DNA of 64,000 bases, from positions 1-64,000 of the forward strand of contig JASJCY010000004.1 in assembly GCA_030065825.1 (NCBI GenBank), read 5' to 3'. The notes below the pieces were generated by a model that saw nothing but the letters and a program-made list of their open reading frames with translations, was not told the DNA's origin and did not search any database. Made by a program: the position numbers and the translations under genes. The DNA comes from Nostocaceae cyanobacterium (GTDB lineage Bacteria > Cyanobacteriota > Cyanobacteriia > Cyanobacteriales > Nostocaceae). This document shows positions 27,699 to 36,673 of this stretch, piece by piece; the stretch's first letter is position 1; every line of letters begins with the position of its first letter.

Positions 27699-27945
27699 AC
27701 AACTATCGGCAGGCAAAGTTAGTGATTGCTAAAGGTTTAAGAAGATGGAAGTGAAAGATAATTTTATACTTACCTAATGATATGAATGTAGTTATGGATA
27801 CGACCTGATGAGTATAATTACGGCTTTTAAAAATTGAAATAATTGCGATGCAATTGCCAAGTTTCAGATAACGATTGTGCGATCGCAACAATCAATCAAT
27901 ATTTATTGACCAGACTGATTTTGATCATAGAAGAAAATTATCCCA

Positions 27946-29343
27946 ATGGCTAAATACAAGGTTCCTAATGGTCCGAAAAGCTATCCTTGCTGGCAAAAGC
28001 TACAATGGCTGATCAGACAAGAAGGATATTTACAAGACTGCTTCCACAAGTATGGAGATGTTTTTACTCTCAAAGTGGGTCCAGATTTTTCTCCTTACGT
28101 ATTTATTTGCAGTCCGCAAATGATGCAGGAATTGTTTGCAGCAGGACCACAACAGGTGGACTCTGGTGTGGAAGCAACTAATAATCCATTTTTATTAGGG
28201 GAGCGATCGCTAGTTTCACTGTCTGGAAAACGCCACAGACAACAACGGAAGTTATTAGCACCTTGTTTGCATGGGGAGAGGGTACAAGTTTATAGTCAGT
28301 TGATTCGGGAGTTGGCTGAGGAAATGGCTAGCGGTTGGAGTATTGGTCAACCGATTCCCATCTATCAATCTTTGCAATCAATCTTTTTGGATTTAGGAAA
28401 CAAGATTTTATTGGGATCAAAGGATAGACCTCGTTCTCAAAAATTAAGGCAACTTTTGCTGGAGATTATGAATCCCAAAAGACCTATATTGCGAGCTATG
28501 TCATTTTATCTCCCGTTTTTACGATGGGGTCCGTTGAATGTTTGGGCAAATTTGTTAAAGGAAAAGCAGGAGATTGACGATATTCTCTATGCTGAGATTC
28601 GCGAACACCGGGAAAATCCTGATCCATCCCAAACTGATATTCTTTCTGTGATGATCGCTAGTCGCTATGATACTGGTGAACCGATGACAGATTTGGAATT
28701 GCGGGATGAGGTGATCACCCTGATGGCGCAAAGTCCTGAAGTTGCTGGAACTAGTTTAGCCAGGGCTTTTTATTGGATTCTTTATAAACCCCAGGTGTAT
28801 GAGAAACTGTTGGAAGAGCTTGACTCTCTTGGGGATGATCCAGATCCCCAGGAGATTATACGATTACCCTATCTCGATGCTGTCTATAAGGAATTCATGC
28901 GAATTTACCCGACAGCGGTGTTGACTTTCCCCAGAGTAGTTAAAAAAACTTTACAACTCCAGGATTATCAGTTTGAACCTGGTACAATATTACTTCCTTG
29001 TATTCATCTGATCCATCATCGGGAAGATATATATCCTCAAGCCAAGGAGTTTAAACCAGAGCGTTTTCTAGAGCGTGATTTTGCTCCTTATGAGTATTTT
29101 CCCTTTGGTGGTGGTCATCGTCGTTGTATTGGCACGATGTTAGCGCAGTTGGAGATGAAACTGGTTTTGGCGACTATCTTATCTGGTTGGGAACTAGCAC
29201 TAGATAGTAATATGCCCAAGCCATCATATCAGGGGGCTTTATTACCATCAACAAATAATATCCGCATAGTCATGAAGGGAAAACGGACTCGAAGTCAGAT
29301 TCGCTCAAAAACCCCAGATGTGAATCTTTCTGGCGTTAATTAA
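27946..29343 (+). CDS. Cytochrome P450 (CYP110-like), copy 1
   Basis: A 465-aa soluble bacterial P450. The heme loop is FPFGGGHRRCIG with ligand C394, the K-helix ExxR is E316-F-M-R in VYKEFMRIYP, and PERFLERDFAPYEY precedes the heme loop. The N-terminus (LPxGP-type KVPNGPKSYPCWQKLQW) is CYP110-like; these often oxidise fatty acids or terpenes. The I-helix is odd: the usual A/G-G-x-E-T reads QSPEV (262-266), so the Thr is Val. It is a tandem paralogue of the P450 at 29824. It may hydroxylate the acyl chain or an amino acid residue. Confidence 0.93.
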   Translation: MAKYKVPNGPKSYPCWQKLQWLIRQEGYLQDCFHKYGDVFTLKVGPDFSPYVFICSPQMMQELFAAGPQQVDSGVEATNNPFLLGERSLVSLSGKRHRQQRKLLAPCLHGERVQVYSQLIRELAEEMASGWSIGQPIPIYQSLQSIFLDLGNKILLGSKDRPRSQKLRQLLLEIMNPKRPILRAMSFYLPFLRWGPLNVWANLLKEKQEIDDILYAEIREHRENPDPSQTDILSVMIASRYDTGEPMTDLELRDEVITLMAQSPEVAGTSLARAFYWILYKPQVYEKLLEELDSLGDDPDPQEIIRLPYLDAVYKEFMRIYPTAVLTFPRVVKKTLQLQDYQFEPGTILLPCIHLIHHREDIYPQAKEFKPERFLERDFAPYEYFPFGGGHRRCIGTMLAQLEMKLVLATILSGWELALDSNMPKPSYQGALLPSTNNIRIVMKGKRTRSQIRSKTPDVNLSGVN

Positions 29344-29823
29344 GCGAACTGCAAAAATTGAGGTGGGAACAGGGAATGGGAAACGGGGAACACAAGGGAG
29401 CATCCCAAATGTTTAAATTTGTAATGCCGGCATCTTGCCCGCTTTATATCAAAGGAGCAAGATGCTCCCGAACAGAGAATGGTGGGATGGGGATACTCTG
29501 CGCTCAGCAAGCTACAGGGGACACTGTAAAGACGGTGGGGTATTAGACCCTTCACTGTTCCTTGTTCCCTGTTCCCTGTTCCCTGTTCCCTATTCCCTAT
29601 TTCCTATTCCCTGTTCCCTGTTCCCTATTCCCTGTTCCCTGTTCTAAATGAGTTGAGATTTTGATCATCTCGCTTTTGCTTTGGTCAATAAAGTTATATA
29701 TTTTACTGTGAAGGAAATTTGTGAGACACTTGTTACATATTTTCCGACACCAAATAAGGATTATCTAGTAAAAACAATCGGTACGCTGATCTCATTTGCT
29801 CAAGCGTCAGGAGATTAGTTAAA
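29344..29823. repeat. Gap with inverted heptad repeats between the P450 genes
   Basis: About 29365-29392 carries GGGAACA/GGGAATG-type heptads in one orientation, and 29557-29645 carries about 12 heptads of the complementary type (TGTTCCC, TATTCCC). The two tracts could pair as a long imperfect hairpin. Short frames here only translate the repeats. AGGAGA at 29809-29814 is a good ribosome site for the second P450. Confidence 0.7.
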
Positions 29824-31188
29824 ATGACTACCCATCAACTACCTAAAGGACCTCAGACTCATCCTTGGTTACAACAATTCCAATGGCTGACTAGAGGTGA
29901 AGAATACTTAAAAGAGTGCTATCAACTTTATGGGGATATGTTCACTCTGCGGATTTCCTCAGATTCCACTCCTCATGTATTCGTTAGCAATCCTCAGGCT
30001 ATTCGAGAGATATTTGCAGCGAATACAAAACAGTTAGATTCTAGTAAGGAGGCTGGTAATCATCCATTTTTACTGGGACAACACTCGCTAGTTGTACAAT
30101 CAGGAGAGGGTCACATACAACACAGGAAGCTTTTAGCACCGCCATTTCATGGGGAACGGATACAAGTTTTGGGGGAGGTAATTCGCCAAATCACAGAACA
30201 AGAAGCTAATAGTTGGACTATCGGTCGATCCTTCTCGCTGCATAAATTCCTGGAAACAATCTCCTTAGAAGTGAGTCTGAGAGCTTTATTGGGAGCGAGG
30301 GAAAGTGTTCGGGATCAAAAGCTTAAGGAACTTCTGGCTACATTCCTAAATCCGAATATATCGATATTACAAATTATTTTTTTACATTTCTTGTTTTTGC
30401 GGTGGGATCTAGGTCCATGGAGTACTTGGGGAAAGATGCTGCGTCGTAAGCAACAGATTGACGAGATTATTTATGCAGAAATTGCTCGACGTCGTCAGGA
30501 GCATGATCCATCCTCAACTGATATTCTCTCATTAATCATGGCAAGTCGCTATGATAATGGGGAGTCCATGACAGATGAACAGTTGCGGGACGAGTTACTG
30601 ACTGTGATGACCCAGGGACCAGAAATTACCGTAACGGCGTTGGTGAGGGCATTTTATTGGATTTTGCGGAATCCACAGGTACTTCAGAAGTTGTTACAGG
30701 AGTTGGATTCTGTTGGTGATAACCCTGATGTTAATACTATAAGTAAATTGCCATATTTAGATGCTGTCTATAAGGAAACTTTAAGACTTTATCCTCCACC
30801 ACAGTTTGCTTTTCCCCGACAAGTTCAATCAACAGTAAAAATCCATGGTTATCAGTTTGAGGCTGGTACAATTTTATCTCCATGTATCCATCTAACTCAT
30901 CATCGAGAAGATTTATATCCTCAGCCAGAGAAATTTAAACCAGAGCGTTTTCTAGAGCGAGAATTTGCTTCCTATGAATACTTACCTTTTGGTGGAGGTA
31001 ATCGCCGTTGTATTGGTGCAGCATTTGCTCAACTTGAAATCAAAATGGTTTTAGCAACAATTTTATCTCGTTGGGATTTAGTATTAGATGGTAGTAAATC
31101 TGTGAAAGCAGCAAATAAAAATATTTTTGCGCCACCACCGATAAAAAGTATTGAGATAGTGGTAAAAGGTAAGCGAAATAGGAACTAG
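29824..31188 (+). CDS. Cytochrome P450 (CYP110-like), copy 2
   Basis: A 454-aa paralogue of the preceding P450, similar along its whole length. The heme loop is LPFGGGNRRCIG with ligand C396, and ExxR is E318-T-L-R in VYKETLRLYPPP. As in copy 1 the I-helix is non-standard: QGPEI (264-268) with Ile where Thr is usual and Pro before the Glu. Likely a tandem duplication that diverged to a second site on the same product. AGGAGA lies 9-10 nt before the ATG. Confidence 0.93.
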   Translation: MTTHQLPKGPQTHPWLQQFQWLTRGEEYLKECYQLYGDMFTLRISSDSTPHVFVSNPQAIREIFAANTKQLDSSKEAGNHPFLLGQHSLVVQSGEGHIQHRKLLAPPFHGERIQVLGEVIRQITEQEANSWTIGRSFSLHKFLETISLEVSLRALLGARESVRDQKLKELLATFLNPNISILQIIFLHFLFLRWDLGPWSTWGKMLRRKQQIDEIIYAEIARRRQEHDPSSTDILSLIMASRYDNGESMTDEQLRDELLTVMTQGPEITVTALVRAFYWILRNPQVLQKLLQELDSVGDNPDVNTISKLPYLDAVYKETLRLYPPPQFAFPRQVQSTVKIHGYQFEAGTILSPCIHLTHHREDLYPQPEKFKPERFLEREFASYEYLPFGGGNRRCIGAAFAQLEIKMVLATILSRWDLVLDGSKSVKAANKNIFAPPPIKSIEIVVKGKRNRN

Positions 31189-31241
31189 TTTTTATTGGGA
31201 AATAATTAACAATAATAAATTTAAATTAATAGGATAAAAAC

Positions 31242-32837
31242 ATGGCTGGCAAAGAAGTATATCTCAAGGAGAATGTTGTTTTAGAACCTTTATTTAATCA
31301 GTGGTATGCATGGTCATATCTGATTTCTCCTGCTACGGCTGCTATGTATATAGCTAGTTCCCATTTAAAGATAATGCAATCCTTTGTTTCAGCACCTCAA
31401 GTGCATATTACTACCCTGAAGAATCCGAAAATGCTGGGGGGTCCATTTATTAATTATGGTGCTGGCAAGGTTGATGAAATTAAAGCATTAATGGAGAAAA
31501 CTAAAGAACAGCAAGCTCATATGTTGGAACTTGCATCAGCGATAAAATCTCTGAATGCTATGTTACTTGATGAAGCAACGGGTTATTCCATTGAAGAACT
31601 TTATCAAGATGTTCCGGAGATTTTAAAAGGTTATGTAGAGCTAGTTTATGACTTGAATAATCATCCTTCTTTTAGATTAATTGAAGGTTTGTTGTATAAA
31701 AGTCCATATTACAATGAATCATCCCAAAGCTTTGCAATGTCTTTGATAGACAAGGAAGAAAAACGCTCTTTTGCTTTTAGTACTCCCAGGTTGAAGTCTG
31801 ATGACACATTGCATATTAATATTCCATTTCGGTCTGAAGCTATAGATGATTTATTTAGGATGAAAAGAACTGCAAATTCTTTGGGTGATATTGCAGGGAA
31901 ACTCGGTATTGGTGATGAAGATGAGCAACTTTTTTCATCGTTCTTTACTGAAGAAAAGCCTGAAGATTATCAGCAATATACGGATGATGATGTGAGGATT
32001 CGTTACTTTGGTCATGCTTGTCTTTTAATTGAATCAAAAGACGTTAGTATTCTGTGTGATCCGATAATCAGTTATAAACATGATAGCGAAATTTCTCGTT
32101 ATACTTATTCTGATTTGCCATCAAAAATTGATTATGTGTTAATTACTCACAACCATCAGGATCATTGTTTGTTTGAGACTTTATTACAATTAAGGCATCA
32201 AGTTGAAAATATAGTTATACCAAAGAACAATGGTGGAAGTTTGGCAGATCCATCTTTGAAATTAATGTTAAAAAAATTAGGTTTTAAAAAAGTTATTGAA
32301 CTTGATGAAATAGAAGATATTCAGATTCCTGGTGGAACTATTACGGGATTACCTTTTTTAGGGGAACATGCGGATTTAAATATTAGAACTAAGATTGCTT
32401 ATTTGGTGAATATCAAGGGTAATTCTATGGTAATAGCAGCGGATTCTAATAATATTGAAAACAAGATTTATCAACATATTTATAATTATTTTGGTGGGAT
32501 TGATTTTTTGTTTTTAGGAATGGAATGTGAGGGAGCACCTTTAAGTTGGTTATATGGTTCATTATTAACAAAACAATTACCCAGAAAAATGGATCAGTCA
32601 AGGAGATTTGATGGTTCTAATTGTGAAAAAGCAATGAAAATAGTTGAACAATTAAGTCCTAAGCAGGTTTATGTTTATGCAATGGGATTAGAACCTTGGC
32701 TAACTTATATTACGTCTATTCATTATGATGAAAAATCGAGTCCGATTGTTGAATCTAACAAATTAATTGCCGAATGTAGTAATCATGGAGTTAAAGCAGA
32801 AAGATTATTTGGTCAAAAGGAGATGATTTTAAAATAA
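31242..32837 (+). CDS. CmlA-like diiron beta-hydroxylase (metallo-beta-lactamase fold)
   Basis: A 531-aa protein. The N-terminal ~245 residues have no common motif but match the size of the CmlA N-domain. The C-terminal part is a metallo-beta-lactamase fold with H303-N-H305-Q-D307-H308, E375 in LGEHADL and D401 in IAADSNN. As I recall, CmlA of chloramphenicol synthesis (532 aa) uses H305, H307, D309, H310, E377 and D403: every position is offset by exactly two. CmlA beta-hydroxylates an aminoacyl residue held on an NRPS carrier. Here the likely substrate is carrier-bound Tyr (balticidins contain hydroxy-Tyr) or another residue. AGGA lies 7-8 nt before the ATG. Confidence 0.85.
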   Translation: MAGKEVYLKENVVLEPLFNQWYAWSYLISPATAAMYIASSHLKIMQSFVSAPQVHITTLKNPKMLGGPFINYGAGKVDEIKALMEKTKEQQAHMLELASAIKSLNAMLLDEATGYSIEELYQDVPEILKGYVELVYDLNNHPSFRLIEGLLYKSPYYNESSQSFAMSLIDKEEKRSFAFSTPRLKSDDTLHINIPFRSEAIDDLFRMKRTANSLGDIAGKLGIGDEDEQLFSSFFTEEKPEDYQQYTDDDVRIRYFGHACLLIESKDVSILCDPIISYKHDSEISRYTYSDLPSKIDYVLITHNHQDHCLFETLLQLRHQVENIVIPKNNGGSLADPSLKLMLKKLGFKKVIELDEIEDIQIPGGTITGLPFLGEHADLNIRTKIAYLVNIKGNSMVIAADSNNIENKIYQHIYNYFGGIDFLFLGMECEGAPLSWLYGSLLTKQLPRKMDQSRRFDGSNCEKAMKIVEQLSPKQVYVYAMGLEPWLTYITSIHYDEKSSPIVESNKLIAECSNHGVKAERLFGQKEMILK

Positions 32838-32876
32838 GCTTGGGTGAAAAACTAATCATAACCAAGGAAAAAAAAT

Positions 32877-34139
32877 ATGCATTTTGGACTAGTAATATTA
32901 GCATTTGAAAGTCATCTTATTCCTTTTTTATCCCTTGCTGGGGAGTTGCAACAACGAGGTCATCAAGTTTCATTTTTTGCTGTCAATGATAGTATAGCAG
33001 CGGGTAAAGCTGCAGGGGTAAATATTATTGATTGTACTACTCCTTTGGATAAAGAACAGCAGTCTCAGGAAGAATCATATGGGAAGAAACTGGAGATTAA
33101 ATACGAAAATTATTTATTGGCTGTTGACTCTTGGTTAGCAAATAATCCTCATACTCTTGATTGTTTAATAGTGGATTCTTTTCACCATTTTCTATATTTA
33201 CTGGGGGAAAAATATCAGATTCCATACCTTTTAATCGACACGACTATTCCAGGGTTATTTAGTTCGGATTTACCACCCTTGAGTCAAACTTGGTCATATT
33301 CTGATTCGCTTTTTTCGAGAATACGCAATCATTCCATTAACAGTCTATATAAATTTTTTATTGGCATGTTACATGGTGACCAAAAATTGCAAAATAAGTA
33401 TGCTGACCTCTGGGGTTTACCTCGTTCTCAAGAATGGGGAGACACTAGAGTTGCCTTAGCATGGCTGACACAAGTACCTGAGGCTTTTGAGTTTCCTCGA
33501 GGGGACAAAAATCAGTATACCTATACAGGACCCTGGATCAACCCTTCTCGACGTATTCAGGTTGATTTTCCCTGGGAACGTCTCAATGGTAAACCACTGA
33601 TATATTCTGCTCTTGGTACGTTGCTGAACAACCGGACGGATGTTTATACCACTATTGTGGATGCTTGTTCGATGATAGATTGTCAGCTAGTTCTTTCAGT
33701 TGGATCTTTTACTCCACAGGAGGTTTTGGAGAATTTTCAAAATCAGCATCCCCAGTTTATTTTTGTCCGTAAAGCACCGCAGGTTGAGTTATTGCAACGT
33801 GCAACCCTATTTATTACTCATGGAGGAGCAAATTCAGTTCTAGAAGCTCTACAAACGGGTGTACCGATGGTAGCCATACCTTTAGGAAACGACCATCCCA
33901 CCATAGCAGCACGTATATCTTACCACAAGTTAGGAGTTTATGTACCACTAAAAAAATTGAATTCCCAGCGACTTCATCAGGCAGTTGTTGAAGTTTTGGA
34001 TAATATCAAATTATATAGGGAAAATGCCCTTGGTTTCTCCAAAATCATCAAGGAAAATCCTGGTTTAACTATGGGTGCTGAAGCAATTGAACGGATTGTT
34101 ACTTCTGCGATAAATGACAAATTAAAAATTAAAAATTAA
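32877..34139 (+). CDS. GT1-family UDP-glycosyltransferase (MGT/CrtX-like)
   Basis: A 420-aa GT-B glycosyltransferase. It has an N-terminal Rossmann start (FGLVILAFESHLIPFLSLAGEL) and the C-terminal donor-binding block FITHGGANSVLEAL...GVPMVAIPLGNDHPTIAARI, close to zeaxanthin glucosyltransferase and macrolide glycosyltransferases. It should transfer a hexose from a UDP or dTDP sugar to a hydroxyl, plausibly the acyl 3-OH or a Thr of the peptide. It follows the CmlA-like gene by 39 bp and is probably co-transcribed with it. The ATG follows a purine-rich CAAGGAAAAAAA. Confidence 0.9.
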   Translation: MHFGLVILAFESHLIPFLSLAGELQQRGHQVSFFAVNDSIAAGKAAGVNIIDCTTPLDKEQQSQEESYGKKLEIKYENYLLAVDSWLANNPHTLDCLIVDSFHHFLYLLGEKYQIPYLLIDTTIPGLFSSDLPPLSQTWSYSDSLFSRIRNHSINSLYKFFIGMLHGDQKLQNKYADLWGLPRSQEWGDTRVALAWLTQVPEAFEFPRGDKNQYTYTGPWINPSRRIQVDFPWERLNGKPLIYSALGTLLNNRTDVYTTIVDACSMIDCQLVLSVGSFTPQEVLENFQNQHPQFIFVRKAPQVELLQRATLFITHGGANSVLEALQTGVPMVAIPLGNDHPTIAARISYHKLGVYVPLKKLNSQRLHQAVVEVLDNIKLYRENALGFSKIIKENPGLTMGAEAIERIVTSAINDKLKIKN

Positions 34140-34208
34140 AAATTACCAATTACCAATCACCAATTACCAATTACCAATTACCAATTACCAATTACCAATT
34201 ACCAATTA
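34129..34208. repeat. Heptad tandem repeat ATTACCA
   Basis: About nine units of ATTACCA (one ATCACCA), preceded by AAATTAA units, fill the whole gap between the GT1 stop and the FAAL start. No Shine-Dalgarno is left between the tract and the FAAL ATG. Confidence 0.9.
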
Positions 34209-34211
34209 AAA

Positions 34212-36041
34212 ATGATTATGTATAACAATTCAACAACAGAAAATATTTTTGCAGACAGTACTTTAGTTGATATTTTAAAGACTAGGGCACTCCACCAACC
34301 AGAACAGACAGCTTATACTTTCTTGGTGAATGGAGAAACAGAAGAAATTAGCCTTACTTATCAAGAGTTAGATCGAAAAGCAAAAGCCATTGCTTATGAG
34401 TTGAAAAACATCAAAGCTACTGGGGAAAGAGCGCTCCTTCTTTATCCATCTGGACTGGAATTTATTGCTGCTTTTTTTGGATGTTTATATGCAGGAGTTG
34501 TGGCTGTTCCTGCTAATCCACCGCGACGGAATCAAAGATTGACAAGGTTACAAGCGATTGTTAAGGATGCTCAAGCTACTATTGTTCTGACAACAACATC
34601 GATTTTGAGTAATATTGAACGTCGGTTTAAGGAAGAATCAGAATTAGCATCTTTACCTTGTATTTCTACGGAAAATATTGATAGTAACCAGGGACAAGAT
34701 TGGCAGTTTCCACCAATAAATCGAGACAGTTTGGCGTTTCTCCAATACACTTCTGGTTCCACAAGTACACCCAAAGGAGTGATGATTAATCATGGCAATC
34801 TCATGCACAATGAGGAAATGATTAAAAGGGCATTTCAACATACAGAACAAAGTGTGGTTGTAGGTTGGTTGCCTTTATTTCATGATATGGGATTGATTGG
34901 AAATGTTCTACAACCTTTATATGTGGGAATACCAAGCATTTTTATGTCACCAGTAGCCTTTTTGCAAAAACCTTGGCGTTGGTTAAATGCAATTTCTCGC
35001 TACCAAGCAACTACTAGCGGAGGACCCAATTTTGCCTATGATTTGTGTGTAAATAACATTTCTATTTCTGAACAAGAAAGTTTAGATTTGAGTAGTTGGA
35101 ATTTGGCTTTTAATGGAGCTGAACCAGTACAAGCTAAAACACTCCAGGAGTTTGCCCAAACCTTTGCATCTTGTGGTTTTCGTCAATCAGCGCTTTACCC
35201 TTGTTACGGTATGGCAGAAACAACTTTATTTGTGACTGGAAGGTTAAAAACAAGTCCCCAACTTTTGCAAAGAATTAATGCTGATGCTTTAGCACAAAAT
35301 CAGGTGGTAGTAGAGAGTAAAAATGAAAGAAATCATCTACTTGTTAGCTGTGGAAAAGCTTGGTGCGACCAGCAAGTAATTATCGTTAATCCAGAAACAT
35401 TATTGCAATGTCCACCAGATCAAGTAGGAGAAATTTGGGTTTCAGGTGCAAGTATTGCTAGTGGATATTGGGGACGTAGGGAAGAAACAGAATATACTTT
35501 TCAAGCTTATTTAGCGGATACAGGAGAAGGACCATTTTTGCGTACTGGAGATTTGGGATTTTTACATGATAATCAGTTGTTTGTTACAGGAAGACTCAAA
35601 GATGCAATTATTATTAGAGGACAAAATTATTATCCCCAAGACATTGAATTAACAGTAGAAAAAAGTCATCCAGCATTGCGTTCTAGTTGTGGTGCTGCTT
35701 TTTGTGTAGATATTGATAATTCAGAACGATTGGTGATTGTTCAGGAGGTAGAGAGGAGTTATTTACGTCAACTAAATGGTCAAGAAGTGGTAGGAAATAT
35801 CCGTCAAGCTATCACAGCTGAACATAGTTTACAGGTTTATGCTGTAGTCCTAATTAAAACTAACAGTATTCCCAAAACATCAAGCGGTAAAATTCAACGT
35901 CATGTTTGTCGTTCTGGATTTTTAGCTGGTAACTTGAACGTTATATACGATTGGAGTATTAATCCCCGTAATAAACATAAGTTTCTCAATTTACAAAACG
36001 ATATAGAATCCACGTTACAAAAATTATCTACACCAAGCTAG
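34212..36041 (+). CDS. Fatty acyl-AMP ligase (FAAL)
   Basis: A 609-aa member of the FAAL branch of adenylating enzymes. It has LQYTSGSTSTPKGVMINHGN, GWLPLFHDMGLIGNVLQPLYVG and YGMAETTLFVTG, and the long C-terminal DIELTVEKSHPALR stretch typical of FAALs. FAALs activate free fatty acids as acyl-AMP and pass them to an ACP without CoA. It precedes the ACP and the CylC-like gene, the same order as CylA-CylB-CylC in cylindrocyclophane synthesis as I recall it. The start is ATG at 34212 or 34218. Neither has a ribosome site because the heptad repeat abuts it. Confidence 0.95.
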   Translation: MIMYNNSTTENIFADSTLVDILKTRALHQPEQTAYTFLVNGETEEISLTYQELDRKAKAIAYELKNIKATGERALLLYPSGLEFIAAFFGCLYAGVVAVPANPPRRNQRLTRLQAIVKDAQATIVLTTTSILSNIERRFKEESELASLPCISTENIDSNQGQDWQFPPINRDSLAFLQYTSGSTSTPKGVMINHGNLMHNEEMIKRAFQHTEQSVVVGWLPLFHDMGLIGNVLQPLYVGIPSIFMSPVAFLQKPWRWLNAISRYQATTSGGPNFAYDLCVNNISISEQESLDLSSWNLAFNGAEPVQAKTLQEFAQTFASCGFRQSALYPCYGMAETTLFVTGRLKTSPQLLQRINADALAQNQVVVESKNERNHLLVSCGKAWCDQQVIIVNPETLLQCPPDQVGEIWVSGASIASGYWGRREETEYTFQAYLADTGEGPFLRTGDLGFLHDNQLFVTGRLKDAIIIRGQNYYPQDIELTVEKSHPALRSSCGAAFCVDIDNSERLVIVQEVERSYLRQLNGQEVVGNIRQAITAEHSLQVYAVVLIKTNSIPKTSSGKIQRHVCRSGFLAGNLNVIYDWSINPRNKHKFLNLQNDIESTLQKLSTPS

Positions 36042-36290
36042 TTGAAAAAAAAACTAGATTAGGGTATGAAGATGTTTATTAGGTATAATTCAATGCTTAA
36101 CCAATATTTAACCGGGAGGGACGTTGATGTCACGGTCTACACACACAACCTTGAGGATTGTAGCTTGAAAAGCTTAATTTAACATTAGCTAACGGAGGTT
36201 GACTTATATATTATAGTGTGGAATTATACTTTTAACATGTTTTACTCTCAGAAGATTTTTATGTATTATTGTTGTCAGGAGATTTAAAGA
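36042..36290. other. Gap between FAAL and ACP
   Basis: 249 bp without a gene and without the usual repeats. It is long for an operon-internal gap and could hold an internal promoter, but no element is certain. AGGAGA near 36275-36280 is a good ribosome site for the ACP. Confidence 0.4.
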
Positions 36291-36629
36291 ATGGAAAATT
36301 CAAATGTGGAAATTTCTACAATGCCTATAGAGTCAACAAGTCTTGAAACTGACAACAAAACCAATGGTAATCAGCGGTCGATCACAGTAGCAGAAATTCA
36401 ACAATGGATAGTAGCTTATATCGCTCAGTTACTAAATATCAGCGAACAGGAAATTGATGTCACAGTTTCTTTTGATAGATACGGTTTGGATTCCTTGGCT
36501 GCTATTGGTTTAAGTGGTAAGTTGGGAAGTTGGTTAGAATACGAAATTGACCCCACTGTACTATACGATTATCCTACTATTGAAACTTTAACTCAGTATT
36601 TAGCAGAAGAACTCAGGATTAAAGCTTAA
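36291..36629 (+). CDS. Acyl carrier protein for lipoinitiation
   Basis: A 112-aa stand-alone carrier protein. A disordered N-terminal ~35 residues is followed by a carrier domain with the phosphopantetheine site FDRYGLDSLAAIGL (Ser in LDSL). It should receive the fatty acyl chain from the FAAL, present it to the CylC-like enzyme and pass it to the PKS. A clear AGGAGA stands 10 nt before the ATG. Confidence 0.95.
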   Translation: MENSNVEISTMPIESTSLETDNKTNGNQRSITVAEIQQWIVAYIAQLLNISEQEIDVTVSFDRYGLDSLAAIGLSGKLGSWLEYEIDPTVLYDYPTIETLTQYLAEELRIKA

Positions 36630-36673
36630 ACGCTTATTCTTAGACATTTTTGCCCATAAATCTGGGGGATTAT

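Noticed and set aside
31242-32837. Reading the metallo-beta-lactamase-fold protein as a lactamase or N-acyl hydrolase
   Set aside because: The extra Glu and the exact CmlA ligand spacing, the length and the NRPS context favour a diiron hydroxylase.
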